Assembly: GCA_002753465.1 (NCBI GenBank) | Contig: PEAF01000014.1 | Coordinates: 1 to 36,017 of the forward strand | DNA length: 36,017 nucleotides | Direction of reading: 5' to 3' | Source: Candidatus Omnitrophota bacterium | Lineage (GTDB): Bacteria; Omnitrophota; Gorgyraeia; Zapsychrales; Fredricksoniimonadaceae | Shown here: one piece after another, positions 24,631-33,023 of the stretch | How the letters are laid out: every line of letters begins with the position of its first letter | Numbering within the stretch: position 1 is the first letter of the stretch | Translations under genes and position numbers: made by a program | The notes under the pieces: generated by a model | Told to the model about the DNA's origin: nothing | Databases searched by the model: none | Seen by the model: only the letters and a program-made list of their open reading frames with translations

Positions 24631-26916
24631 TTATAGAGAAATCCGCACCCTGTGCGCCGCCATGATCTGGCCGAGCGCAAGGCCGCCGTCATTGGGCGGA
24701 ATACGCTGATGCCAAAATGGCTTAAACCCTTCTTCACGCAAACGCTTAACAGCATGCTCGCTCAGATACCGGTTCTGAAAACACCCGCCTGTTAAAACCA
24801 CATGCCGCATACCGCTGGACTGAGCCGCCCAAACCATGACCTCGACCAGCATATTATGGAACTTTGCGCTGATCTGCGCTACTGATTTCTGCCGTTCCAT
24901 ATCCTCGAGGACCTCATCCCACACGGGCGCCTGAATAATGTACGGCCGGCCCGCTTCACGCCCCGAGATGCGAAATGAATAGGCGTCCCGCGGCACCTGT
25001 TCCGGCAGAATGAATTCCAACGCCATGGCGGCCTGGCCTTCGAACTGATTGACATGGCCTAAACCCACCAAAGCCGCCAGGGCATCAAAACGCCGACCGA
25101 CGCTCGATGTTAACGGCACATTCACGCGCTTGACAAGCATTTGCCGCAGAAGATGCAATTCCTCATCTTTAAACCCTGAAAGATAGGGCCGGTATCGATC
25201 TTCGAAAATGCGCTCACCCATCGCCGTAAATAACGCACCCAGTAAGGCGCGCCGCGGTTCGCGCACCGCCGCTTCACCTCCGGGTAAATAAAATGGCTCA
25301 AAACATGCCAGCCGCTGCATATCCTTATCGTTCACGCTAAAGAATTCGCCGCCCCATACAGTCCCGTCGGGCCCGTAACCCGACCCGTCCCAGGAGACTC
25401 CCAAAACAGGCGCAGAAAGCCCATTATCCGCCATGCACGCCAACACATGCGCCTGATGATGCTGCACCGTGACAACGGGAATACCCAGTCCCTGTGCGTA
25501 ATACGTCGAATAATAATCGGGGTGAGCGTCACAAACAACATGCTCGGGCTTAATATCAAGCAGCGTTCCCATATCATCGATCGACCGCTGGAACGCCTCA
25601 TTGGAGGGCACGGTCTCAAGGTCGCCAATATGTGAACTGATAAAAACATCCTTGCCCCGGGCCAGGGCAACGGCATTCTTCAAATGTCCTCCGACAGCTA
25701 AAGCAGGCAACATATCATCATCAACCATAACGGGCAACGGGGCATAACCCCTGGCCCGGCGGATAACTTGCTCTGTATCACAAATGACACGCACGACCGA
25801 ATCATCCACAGGCCGCAGGATGGGCCGATCATGCACCAAGAAAATGTCGGCAATATCTTCCAGGCGCTTTAACGCTTCGCGCGCATCGATGCATATCGTC
25901 TCTTCCGCGATATTGCCGCTGGTCGCCACTACGGCCCGCCCGACACCTTCAAGTAAAAGTTGATGTAAGGGTGAGTACGGCAGCATAACACCCCAATATG
26001 GATTGCCCGGGGCCACCGAAGCGGCAATAACATCCCCTGCCACCCGCCGTAAAAGCACAATAGGGGCCTGAGGCGATATTAAAAGACGTTCTTCCAAAGG
26101 CACGACCACACACGCCGTCTTGACCGATGCAAGATCTGGGAACATCAAAGCCAGGGGTTTGGCGAAACGGCGCTTTCTTTCACGCAAACGCATGACCGCC
26201 GTATCGGAGGCGGCATCGACCAGTAAATGGAACCCGCCAATACCCTTGACCGCCACGATCTTCCCGTCCAGGATGGCGGCAACGGCGGCCGCAATGGCCT
26301 CACCGTCTTTGGCCAGCACCCTGCCGGAACCATCCCATAATGCCACACGCGGACCGCACGCGGCACACGCATTGGGCTGGGCGTGAAAACGCCGTGCCAG
26401 GGGATCATCATACTCGCGCTGGCACGCGTCGCACATCTTAAATTGCTTCATGGATGTATTCACGCGGTCATACGGCAGACGTTCGATCATGGAGTACCGC
26501 GGGCCGCAATGCATGCAATTGGTAAACGGATAGGCAAAGCGGCGGTTGGATGGATCGGCGATTTCCTGTCGGCAATCATCACACATGGCAATATCAGGAG
26601 ACACCCAGGTATCCACAGCGCCTTCCCGGCTTTCGCGGATCTCAAAACCCCGATGCCCGACAGCCTCAATGAAAACAGGCTCCACCGAAGCCATCGCGGC
26701 ACGCTCAGGCGCTTCACAGGAGATCTTAAGAAGGAAATCACGCAGAAGGGGCTCATCGCCTTCAACTTCGACGATGACGCCGCCGGCTGTATTGCACACA
26801 AAACCCTGAAGGCCAAGGCGCTGTGCCAGGCGGAAAACAAAAGGCCTGAAACCCACTCCCTGCACCGCGCCGCGGATGGTGAGTTTCAGGCGCTGAAAGG
26901 AATCCTTATTTACCAT
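24631..26916 (-). CDS. hypF: HypF carbamoyltransferase
   Basis: HypF (761 residues, full length) makes the carbamoyl group that becomes cyanide at the NiFe site. The domains appear in order. The acylphosphatase domain (about 8-95) has GAVQGVGFRPFVFRLA. Two zinc fingers are CDDC...CMHC and CDAC...CAAC, between about 112 and 190. The YrdC-like domain (about 200-380) has VKGIGGFHLLVDA and TSGNIAEE. The Kae1/TobZ-like carbamoyltransferase domain has VQHHQAHVLACMADN, GVSWDGSGYGPDGTVWGGEF and VLTGGCFQNRYL. Its ATG overlaps the end of hypB by 11 bases. No metal ligand appears to be missing. Confidence 0.97.
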   Translation of the reverse strand: MVNKDSFQRLKLTIRGAVQGVGFRPFVFRLAQRLGLQGFVCNTAGGVIVEVEGDEPLLRDFLLKISCEAPERAAMASVEPVFIEAVGHRGFEIRESREGAVDTWVSPDIAMCDDCRQEIADPSNRRFAYPFTNCMHCGPRYSMIERLPYDRVNTSMKQFKMCDACQREYDDPLARRFHAQPNACAACGPRVALWDGSGRVLAKDGEAIAAAVAAILDGKIVAVKGIGGFHLLVDAASDTAVMRLRERKRRFAKPLALMFPDLASVKTACVVVPLEERLLISPQAPIVLLRRVAGDVIAASVAPGNPYWGVMLPYSPLHQLLLEGVGRAVVATSGNIAEETICIDAREALKRLEDIADIFLVHDRPILRPVDDSVVRVICDTEQVIRRARGYAPLPVMVDDDMLPALAVGGHLKNAVALARGKDVFISSHIGDLETVPSNEAFQRSIDDMGTLLDIKPEHVVCDAHPDYYSTYYAQGLGIPVVTVQHHQAHVLACMADNGLSAPVLGVSWDGSGYGPDGTVWGGEFFSVNDKDMQRLACFEPFYLPGGEAAVREPRRALLGALFTAMGERIFEDRYRPYLSGFKDEELHLLRQMLVKRVNVPLTSSVGRRFDALAALVGLGHVNQFEGQAAMALEFILPEQVPRDAYSFRISGREAGRPYIIQAPVWDEVLEDMERQKSVAQISAKFHNMLVEVMVWAAQSSGMRHVVLTGGCFQNRYLSEHAVKRLREEGFKPFWHQRIPPNDGGLALGQIMAAHRVRISL

Positions 26917-27559
26917 TCTTCATGGCCAGCAAAAACGCCACCCATGGCGCAAGGCCGTCTGACTTGAGGTTATCGACTTTAAAAATAGGGGCCGCAGGAT
27001 TAAGTTTACGGAACGCTTTCTCCGCTTCGTCCATATTGAAATTCGTCAGATGATGCATGCTCATCTTGGTGATCAAAAGGGCTTTAGCCTCGGAGAACAA
27101 CAGCGGATATTTCTCGATCTTGTCATCCCCTTCGGTGACACTCAGGACAGCGATCTTGGCCGCCTCGCCGATATCAAATTCGGCCGGACAGACCAGATTG
27201 CCGATATTCTCGACGAAAATAATATCAAATACTGTACTAACGCTAAGGTCCTTGATGGCGGCATTGACCAGATTGGCGTCAAGGTGACAGGCCGTGCCTG
27301 TATTGATCTGACAGACCGCAACACCCTTTTTCTGGATACGCTCGGCGTCTTTGGTCGTGGCAATATCCCCCTCAATAACACTGACTTTATATTTATCCTT
27401 GATCAGATCCAGCGTCGCTTCCAACAGCGCCGTCTTGCCCGCGCCCGGAGAGCCGATGAGATTGACCATGAGCACATTGCCCGCCTTAAGGACCGAACGG
27501 TTCTCCTGGGCCCAGGCATCATTGGCCGCCAGTACTTTATTCATCACCTTGATTTCCAT
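26906..27559 (-). CDS. hypB: HypB nickel-insertion GTPase, altered guanine motif
   Basis: The 217-residue protein has Walker A GSPGAGKT (36-43), EGDIATTKDAERI, the metal-site pair C91-H92 in NTGTACHLDA and ENIGNLVCPAEFD. Together with HypA it inserts nickel into the hydrogenase large subunit. It has no N-terminal His-rich nickel store. The place of the NKxD guanine-recognition motif reads TKMS (164-167): the lysine is kept and the aspartate lost. The frame can be read from a TTG at 27562. The ATG at 27559 is better, since GGAGG stands 7 bases upstream, and it overlaps the hypA stop by one base (TGATG). Confidence 0.93.
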   Translation of the reverse strand: MEIKVMNKVLAANDAWAQENRSVLKAGNVLMVNLIGSPGAGKTALLEATLDLIKDKYKVSVIEGDIATTKDAERIQKKGVAVCQINTGTACHLDANLVNAAIKDLSVSTVFDIIFVENIGNLVCPAEFDIGEAAKIAVLSVTEGDDKIEKYPLLFSEAKALLITKMSMHHLTNFNMDEAEKAFRKLNPAAPIFKVDNLKSDGLAPWVAFLLAMKNGK

Positions 27560-27912
27560 CAATCAACCTCCAGTTTATCGAGATAGATCTCGTTATTCGG
27601 TCGGGGGATAACGTCTTTGGCCGCGCAGTGCGGACACGCGGTATCCAACAATGGCTTTCTGTCTTCCTGAAAGAATTCCTTGCGGCACGCCAGGCACTGC
27701 CAGCGTTCGGCCAGACGGCGCACCTTGATCACGGCTTTTGCGAGGCAGGTACCTTCCGCAACAGTCTGCATGCAAAAGTTAAGGGTTTCCTCGGAAAGGC
27801 AGTTGTACATGCCGCAGGCGATATGCACTTCATGTACAGTTTTGAACTTGCGCTCTTTCTGCTGAGCGCTGACCTGGGTGATCAAACCCTCGACAATGGA
27901 AACCTCATGCAT
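27559..27912 (-). CDS. hypA: HypA nickel/zinc metallochaperone
   Basis: The 117-residue protein starts with MHEVSI, whose His2 is part of the nickel site. The structural zinc site is CLACRKEF and, after 12 residues, CPHCAAKDV. HypA delivers nickel with HypB to the hydrogenase large-subunit precursor. Its start codon lies inside the last codons of the ABC-F gene (8-base overlap), so expression of the hyp genes is coupled to that gene. The stop overlaps hypB. Confidence 0.95.
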   Translation of the reverse strand: MHEVSIVEGLITQVSAQQKERKFKTVHEVHIACGMYNCLSEETLNFCMQTVAEGTCLAKAVIKVRRLAERWQCLACRKEFFQEDRKPLLDTACPHCAAKDVIPRPNNEIYLDKLEVD

Positions 27913-29524
27913 CAGCGATCTGCTTCCTTAACGTCTTGATCCTTTCATCGGCCAGGTAATCATCGAAATTCATGCCCACGCGATCGATAACGCCTTTGGG
28001 CGTGATCTCAACAATGCGGTTAGCGACTGTCTGCACCAGCTGATGATCATGCGAGGAAAAAAGTACCGTTCCCTTAAAACGCTGCAGGCCATCGTTAAGG
28101 GCCGTAATGGATTCAAGGTCAAGGTGATTGGTCGGTTCATCCATCACAACAACATTCGGGCGGGATAACATCATGCGCGAAAGCATACAGCGCACCCTCT
28201 CACCGCCGGAAAGGACATTGACCGGCTTCATTGATTCTTCGCCGGTAAAAAGCATCTTGCCCAGAAAGCCGCGGATAAAGCTCTCGGCCTTCTCGTCTGA
28301 ATACTGCCGCAGCCAATCCACGATGGTAAGCTCCGACGTAAAGAATTTGGAGTTGTCCTTGGGCAAATACGCACGGCGGGTTGAAAAGCCCCACTTGAAC
28401 GTACCGGCATCCGGCGTCACCTCACCGGCCAATGCCTGGAACAATAATGTCTTGATAAGGTCATTCGGCCCCACAAAAGCCACCTTGTCGCCTTTATGGA
28501 TCACCAGCGATAATTTATTGATCACCGGTTTTCCGTCGACTGATATACAAAGGTCATTAATATCCAAAAGGTCATTGCCCGCCTCGCGCTCGGCGTCAAA
28601 ATGCACGTAGGGATACTTCCGGGAAGACGGCTGAATGTCATCGACCACCAGCTTTTCAAGGATCTTCTTGCGGCTGGTCGCCTGACGCGACTTGGAAAGA
28701 TTGGAACTGAAGCGCGCGATGAAATCCTGCAATTCTTTACGGCGCTCCTCGACCTTCTTGTTCTGCTCGGTCCGCTGACGTGCCGCCAGCTGACTTGACT
28801 CTGACCAGAACGTATAATTACCCGAATAGACCTTGATCTTGCTGAAATCAATGTCCGCGATGTGCGTACATACATTATCCAGAAAATGGCGGTCGTGCGA
28901 AACGACGATGGCCGTATTCTCGAAACGCGACAGGAATTCCTCGAGCCACATACACGTTTCAACATCCAGATGGTTGGTCGGCTCATCGAGCAAAAGAATA
29001 TCAGGATTCCCGAAGAGCGCCTGCGCCAGAAGAACGCGCACCTTCTGTGAACCTTCGAGCTCTTTCATGAGCATCGTATGCATACTCGTCGGGATGCCGA
29101 CTTCCGTTAAAAGCTTGGCGGCGTCTGATTCAGCATTCCAGCCGTCCATTTCAGCGAACTCGCCTTCGAGCTCGGATACGCGCATACCATCAGCGTCGGA
29201 GAAATCCGGCTTGGCATAGATCGCATCTTTCTCCATCATGACATCGTAAAGTTTCTTATGCCCCATGATAACGGTCGTCAGCACAGAATATTCATCATAC
29301 GCGAACTGGTTCTGCTTGAGCATGGACAGGCGTTTACCAGGCGGGATCGATACCTCGCCGGCGGTTGAATCGATCTCACCGGAAAGCACTTTAAGGAACG
29401 TTGATTTACCCGAACCGTTCGCGCCGATCAAACCGTAACAGTTGCCCGGCGAGAAAACAATATTCACCTCGGAGAAAAGTTTACGCTGGCCGAACTGCAA
29501 TGTGACATTATTAACCGTGATCAT
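27905..29524 (-). CDS. YbiT-like ABC-F ATPase
   Basis: The 539-residue protein has two ATP-binding cassettes joined by a charged linker. The first has Walker A GANGSGKST (near residue 36), a divergent signature LEGSQKVR (near 155) and Walker B LLLDEPTNHLD. The second has a degraded Walker A, GPNDLIKT (near 355), with a normal signature LSGGERVR and Walker B VVMDEPTNHLD. YbiT/EttB-type ABC-F proteins bind the ribosomal E site and modulate translation. The altered motifs may belong to this subgroup and need not mean loss of function. The start follows GAGGAG by 5 bases. Its end overlaps hypA, making it the first gene of the hyp transcript. Confidence 0.9.
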   Translation of the reverse strand: MITVNNVTLQFGQRKLFSEVNIVFSPGNCYGLIGANGSGKSTFLKVLSGEIDSTAGEVSIPPGKRLSMLKQNQFAYDEYSVLTTVIMGHKKLYDVMMEKDAIYAKPDFSDADGMRVSELEGEFAEMDGWNAESDAAKLLTEVGIPTSMHTMLMKELEGSQKVRVLLAQALFGNPDILLLDEPTNHLDVETCMWLEEFLSRFENTAIVVSHDRHFLDNVCTHIADIDFSKIKVYSGNYTFWSESSQLAARQRTEQNKKVEERRKELQDFIARFSSNLSKSRQATSRKKILEKLVVDDIQPSSRKYPYVHFDAEREAGNDLLDINDLCISVDGKPVINKLSLVIHKGDKVAFVGPNDLIKTLLFQALAGEVTPDAGTFKWGFSTRRAYLPKDNSKFFTSELTIVDWLRQYSDEKAESFIRGFLGKMLFTGEESMKPVNVLSGGERVRCMLSRMMLSRPNVVVMDEPTNHLDLESITALNDGLQRFKGTVLFSSHDHQLVQTVANRIVEITPKGVIDRVGMNFDDYLADERIKTLRKQIADA

Positions 29525-29695
29525 TTTAACTCCTCGTTATATTCAACTTTCCCTGATCTTCAAAACATTCAATATACTTTGCTCTTAGAGCCTGCTGGGC
29601 TTCTACGCCAAAGTGATCCCTTCGCCGTCCCAGCAAAGAATTCCAGTCGCCCTGCCCTAGCTCACACATTGTTTTCAGCCGACAAGCGCCCCGAA
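29525..29695. other. Intergenic region upstream of the ABC-F/hyp operon, no gene seen
   Basis: Together with repeat copy 2 this forms a 312-base gap without a convincing gene. It holds one 7-bp hairpin (TGCTGGG at 29593-29599 with CCCAGCA at 29629-29635) and an AT-rich stretch next to the ABC-F start. On the minus strand, TATAAC at about 29544-29539 with TTGAAG 16 bases upstream could be a promoter, but it would put the ribosome-binding site at the very 5' end, so I do not claim it. Confidence 0.4.
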
Positions 29696-29802
29696 GTTCA
29701 ATGCCCTAAGGGCGAGTTCCACAGCCATCCGTTTTCTTCCTACGCCCTTAAAATCCTGATAAAACGGATGCGCGAGGACTGTCTGAGCCACAAGGCATGA
29801 AC
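29696..29802. repeat. Structured intergenic repeat, copy 2
   Basis: Outer arms GTTCAATGCC (29696-29705) and GGCATGAAC (29794-29802) pair with one bulged base. Inside is a perfect 10-bp hairpin, CATCCGTTTT (29726-29735) with AAAACGGATG (29761-29770), and a 25-base loop. As in copy 1, the hairpin is flanked by GCGAGTT (29712-29718) on the left and ACTGTCTGAGC (29778-29788) on the right, and the outer arms end in ATGCC and GGCAT. The stems differ in sequence but keep pairing, while the flanking blocks are conserved. Both copies have the same orientation on the plus strand. Confidence 0.75.
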
Positions 29803-29836
29803 GAGGACCATAGCTTGGCGGATAACTCAAAATCCT

Positions 29837-31597
29837 CTATCTAAATTTACTCCTGTGCTTCTCTTCGCCCAAAATGCGCAAGGCCTTGTCAATCAAAGGC
29901 GCACTCTTGGGATTCTGCGACTGCACCAGCGCCCGCTGCATGGCGCGCTCATTATCCTTAGGCACATAAACCGCCTTGCCTGTCATGGGGTGCTTGCCCG
30001 TATGATACATCGCCCCCGATACTGTCATCGGCAGCGGCAAAAAATCCTGCACCTGCTCGGGCAGCATACCACAGGATAAAAGCGTCATTGCACTGTCGAA
30101 CGCCTGCTTTAGTCCTGCACCGGGGTGCGCGCTTACAAAATAATTGACCAAGTATACACGTTTCTTGAGCCGGCTGTTAATATTTTCAAACGCATCCACA
30201 AAATCACGGTATTTCTGGTGTGAAGGCTTGTTCATCAGCTTTAACACCTCATCCGATGTATGCTCGGGGGCCACCTTCATCTGCCCGCTGATATGCTTTT
30301 CGCACAGCGCCTTAAAATACTCCCGCGCATCAGGTTCCATCAAAAGATCATACCGCAGCCCGCTTTGGATAAACATATGTTTAACACCCGGTGTGGCACA
30401 GATCATCTCATAAAGCTCAAGCGCGCTGGCACTGCCCAATTTAAGCGAGGGGCATTTCGATGGCATCAAACATTGCTTGCCGTGGCAGGCCTTGCCCTTC
30501 GTCCAATTCTCGCACTGGGCCCCGTATAAGTTAGCTGTAGGCCCGCCCACATCACTGATCGTGCCGTGAAAATTTTTATCGAGAGTGAACTGTTTAACCT
30601 CACGCTGAATAGATGCCGGCGTCCTGTTTTGCACGATGCGCCCCTGATGCATGGCGATGCCGCAAAAACTGCATTCACCCGGACAGCCGCGCAGCGCTGT
30701 AATCGACCAGCGCACCGTCTCAAGACCTTTGACCCCGCCATGCCTGGCATACACAGGATGGGCCTGACGCGTATACGGCAAATCATAACTGGCGTCCAGT
30801 TCTTCAGACGTCATCGGCAGGGCGGGCGGTAATTGCAGGACAACCTGATCCGCATGCGCCTGCGCTAAAACCCTGGCATCTGCCGGCGACATTTGATCGT
30901 AAGCGACACGAAAAGCGTCATTGAACGCGTCTTTATCCTGGCTGACCTTTTCAAATGAAGGCAAAATAAGCGCATCCGCCGAAACGTCGGCTTGCTTAAC
31001 GCGCACCACAGTGCCGGCTACATTACGGATGGCATTTATGGTCTCACCTTTAGCGAGGCGTGAAAGCACGTCGGTGATAGGCCGCTCACCCATGCCGTAA
31101 ATGATCATATCGGCTTTAGCATCGATCAAGACCGAACGGCGCACGGCATCGTCCCAGTAATCATAATGCGCCAGACGGCGCATACTGGCCTCGACACCGC
31201 CCAGAATAACCGGAACGCCTTTGAAGACCTGGCGCGCGCGCGTGGCGTAAACGATCGACGCGCGGTCTGGCCGCTCACCCAGCACATCATCATCACCGTG
31301 ACGCTGGCGCTTGTTGGCCGTGTAATTCGCGACCATGGAATCCACATTGCCTGCCGTGATGCACACGGCCAGGCGCGGTGTCCCCAGCCGGATGAAATCA
31401 TCCGGAGAGCGCCAGTCAGGCTGGGCAATAATACCCACCCGATAACCCTTAGATTCAAGCACCCGGCCTATCAAGGCCGTGCCAAAGGAAGGATGGTCCA
31501 CGTACGGGTCGCCGCTGATAATAAGCACGTCCAGCGCGTCCCAACCTTTAGCCTTGATCTCATCGGGGAACATGGGAAGAAAAGAAAAAGCCTTCAT
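29837..31597 (-). CDS. YgiQ-family radical SAM protein
   Basis: The 586-residue protein belongs to the YgiQ/UPF0313 family. It has an N-terminal region (MKAFSFLPMFPDEIKAKGWD, then DVLIISGDPYVDHPSFG and VPVILGGVEASMRR) related to B12-binding folds, and a central radical SAM core with the cluster motif CPGECSFCG near residue 310. SDVGGPTANLYG and KVAPEHTSDEVLKLM follow, and then a C-terminal region with PMTGKAVYVPKD. The reaction catalysed by YgiQ is not known. The open frame begins at a TTG at 31606; I choose the ATG at 31597, with a weak GGTGG ahead of it. It lies 57 bases after the UDP-sugar dehydrogenase gene. Confidence 0.93.
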   Translation of the reverse strand: MKAFSFLPMFPDEIKAKGWDALDVLIISGDPYVDHPSFGTALIGRVLESKGYRVGIIAQPDWRSPDDFIRLGTPRLAVCITAGNVDSMVANYTANKRQRHGDDDVLGERPDRASIVYATRARQVFKGVPVILGGVEASMRRLAHYDYWDDAVRRSVLIDAKADMIIYGMGERPITDVLSRLAKGETINAIRNVAGTVVRVKQADVSADALILPSFEKVSQDKDAFNDAFRVAYDQMSPADARVLAQAHADQVVLQLPPALPMTSEELDASYDLPYTRQAHPVYARHGGVKGLETVRWSITALRGCPGECSFCGIAMHQGRIVQNRTPASIQREVKQFTLDKNFHGTISDVGGPTANLYGAQCENWTKGKACHGKQCLMPSKCPSLKLGSASALELYEMICATPGVKHMFIQSGLRYDLLMEPDAREYFKALCEKHISGQMKVAPEHTSDEVLKLMNKPSHQKYRDFVDAFENINSRLKKRVYLVNYFVSAHPGAGLKQAFDSAMTLLSCGMLPEQVQDFLPLPMTVSGAMYHTGKHPMTGKAVYVPKDNERAMQRALVQSQNPKSAPLIDKALRILGEEKHRSKFR

Positions 31598-31653
31598 AGC
31601 CACCAAGTATGCCTTATTCGGCGGAGAACGTCAAATGGAAAAGATAGGGGGAC

Positions 31654-32940
31654 CTATAAAACGTGGATATTCTTCTGCGGCTTTTGGGAATAAACATTCT
31701 TCACATCAAAGACCATCTTGGCATGGCGGGCGATCATGGCATAATCGACATCTGTATGATCAACAGCAATAATAACGATATCATATTTCTTTACACCGGC
31801 AGGTGTTAAGGCAGCCGAATCCATCTTAAGGTCGGTGATATCCAGATACGGCACCATGGGATCATGATAATCAACCTTGCACTGGTCCTGCAAAAGCGCC
31901 AGAAGGCGCAACGGCGGGGATTTGCGCAAATCACGCACATCCTTCTTGTAGGTTACGCCCACGACCAGCACTTTAGCCTTGGCCAAAGACTTCCCTTTAG
32001 ACTTAAGCAGGGTCTCAACACGGCCGATGGCATAATTCGGCATCTGATGGTTCAAGTCAGCCGAAAGCTTAATGAACTTGGAACTGAAGCCATATTTGCG
32101 GGCTTTCCAGTAAAGATAAAGCGGATCTTCAGGGATACAATGCCCACCGACGCCCAGGCCCGGATAGAACGGCATAAACCCGAACGGCTTGGTCTTGGCC
32201 GCATCCACCACTTCCCAGATATTGATCCCCAGACGATGACACATCATAGCGGCTTCATTGATCCAGCCGATATTCACAATGCGGAATGTATTTTCCAGGA
32301 GCTTGGTCATCTCTGCGGCGCGCGGCGATGAAACAGGATGGATATGCTTGATGATCTTCCCGTAAAGAGCGACGGTCAAGGCCGTGCATTTAGGCGTCAA
32401 ACCACCGACCACTTTGGGGATATCCGTGACCTTGAACTGTTTATTGCCCGGATCAATGCGCTCAGGTGAGAACGCCAGATTGAAATCTTTGCCGGCCTTC
32501 AAGCCACCCTTTTCAAGGATGGGCTGAATCAATTCTTCCGTCGTTCCCGGGTAAGTAGTACTCTCTAAAACAACCAAAGCTCCCTTACGGATATGGCGCG
32601 CAATGCTTTCACACGCCCCCACCATATAGGAAACGTCCGGTGTATAGCGCTTCTTGATCGGCGTGGGCACACAAATGATGACCACATCCGCACTCTTTAA
32701 TAAAGCAAAATCCGTCGACGCCTCAAACCTGCCCTTGTCCACGACCGCCGCCACATCCGCCGACGGGATATCCGTGATGTAACTTTTTTTAGCCTGCAGT
32801 TTGGTGATACGGTTCTCGGCCACATCAATGCCCAGCACCTTAAACCCCTTGCGGGCAAAGGCCACGGCCAAGGGCAAACCGACATACCCCAGTCCGACAA
32901 CGGCAATAACGGCTTTATGTAATGCGATCTTCTGCTTCAT
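31654..32940 (-). CDS. UDP-sugar 6-dehydrogenase (WbpA/UDP-GlcNAc type)
   Basis: The 428-residue protein is a two-domain NAD-dependent nucleotide-sugar dehydrogenase. The Rossmann motif is VVGLGYVGLPLA (15-26). The central part has VVLESTTYPGTTEE, NLAFSPERIDPGN and KLLENTFRIVNIGWINE. The catalytic cysteine is in PGLGVGGHCIPEDPLYL. The C-terminal domain has VLVVGVTYKKDVRDLRKSP. The ESTTYPGTT and SPERIDPGN forms point to the UDP-N-acetylglucosamine or -mannosamine branch and away from UDP-glucose dehydrogenase. The product, a UDP-amino-sugar acid, would feed surface polysaccharide synthesis, but no glycosyltransferases are nearby. GGAG precedes the ATG. Confidence 0.92.
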   Translation of the reverse strand: MKQKIALHKAVIAVVGLGYVGLPLAVAFARKGFKVLGIDVAENRITKLQAKKSYITDIPSADVAAVVDKGRFEASTDFALLKSADVVIICVPTPIKKRYTPDVSYMVGACESIARHIRKGALVVLESTTYPGTTEELIQPILEKGGLKAGKDFNLAFSPERIDPGNKQFKVTDIPKVVGGLTPKCTALTVALYGKIIKHIHPVSSPRAAEMTKLLENTFRIVNIGWINEAAMMCHRLGINIWEVVDAAKTKPFGFMPFYPGLGVGGHCIPEDPLYLYWKARKYGFSSKFIKLSADLNHQMPNYAIGRVETLLKSKGKSLAKAKVLVVGVTYKKDVRDLRKSPPLRLLALLQDQCKVDYHDPMVPYLDITDLKMDSAALTPAGVKKYDIVIIAVDHTDVDYAMIARHAKMVFDVKNVYSQKPQKNIHVL

Positions 32941-32966
32941 TCAAACTCCAATATTATGAAAAGTAC

Positions 32967-32990
32967 GGGGCGGGTTTAATAGCCCGCCCC
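32967..32990 (-). terminator. Intrinsic terminator of the CZB chemoreceptor gene
   Basis: A perfect 8-bp stem GGGGCGGG/CCCGCCCC encloses an 8-base loop. GTACTTTTC follows on the minus strand. It lies 33 bases after the chemoreceptor stop and just upstream of the UDP-sugar dehydrogenase. Confidence 0.8.
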
Positions 32991-33023
32991 TGTGCTCTTA
33001 TCGAATCAGAAATCAATTATACC

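Noticed and set aside
29593-29635. 7-bp hairpin as a possible third copy of the structured repeat
   Set aside because: The loop has a vague likeness to copy 2, but the GCGAGTT and ACTGTCTGAGC blocks are absent.
29579-29800. 73-codon plus-strand frame over the 29.6 kb gap
   Set aside because: Its second half is a translation of the structured repeat, and no ribosome-binding site precedes it.
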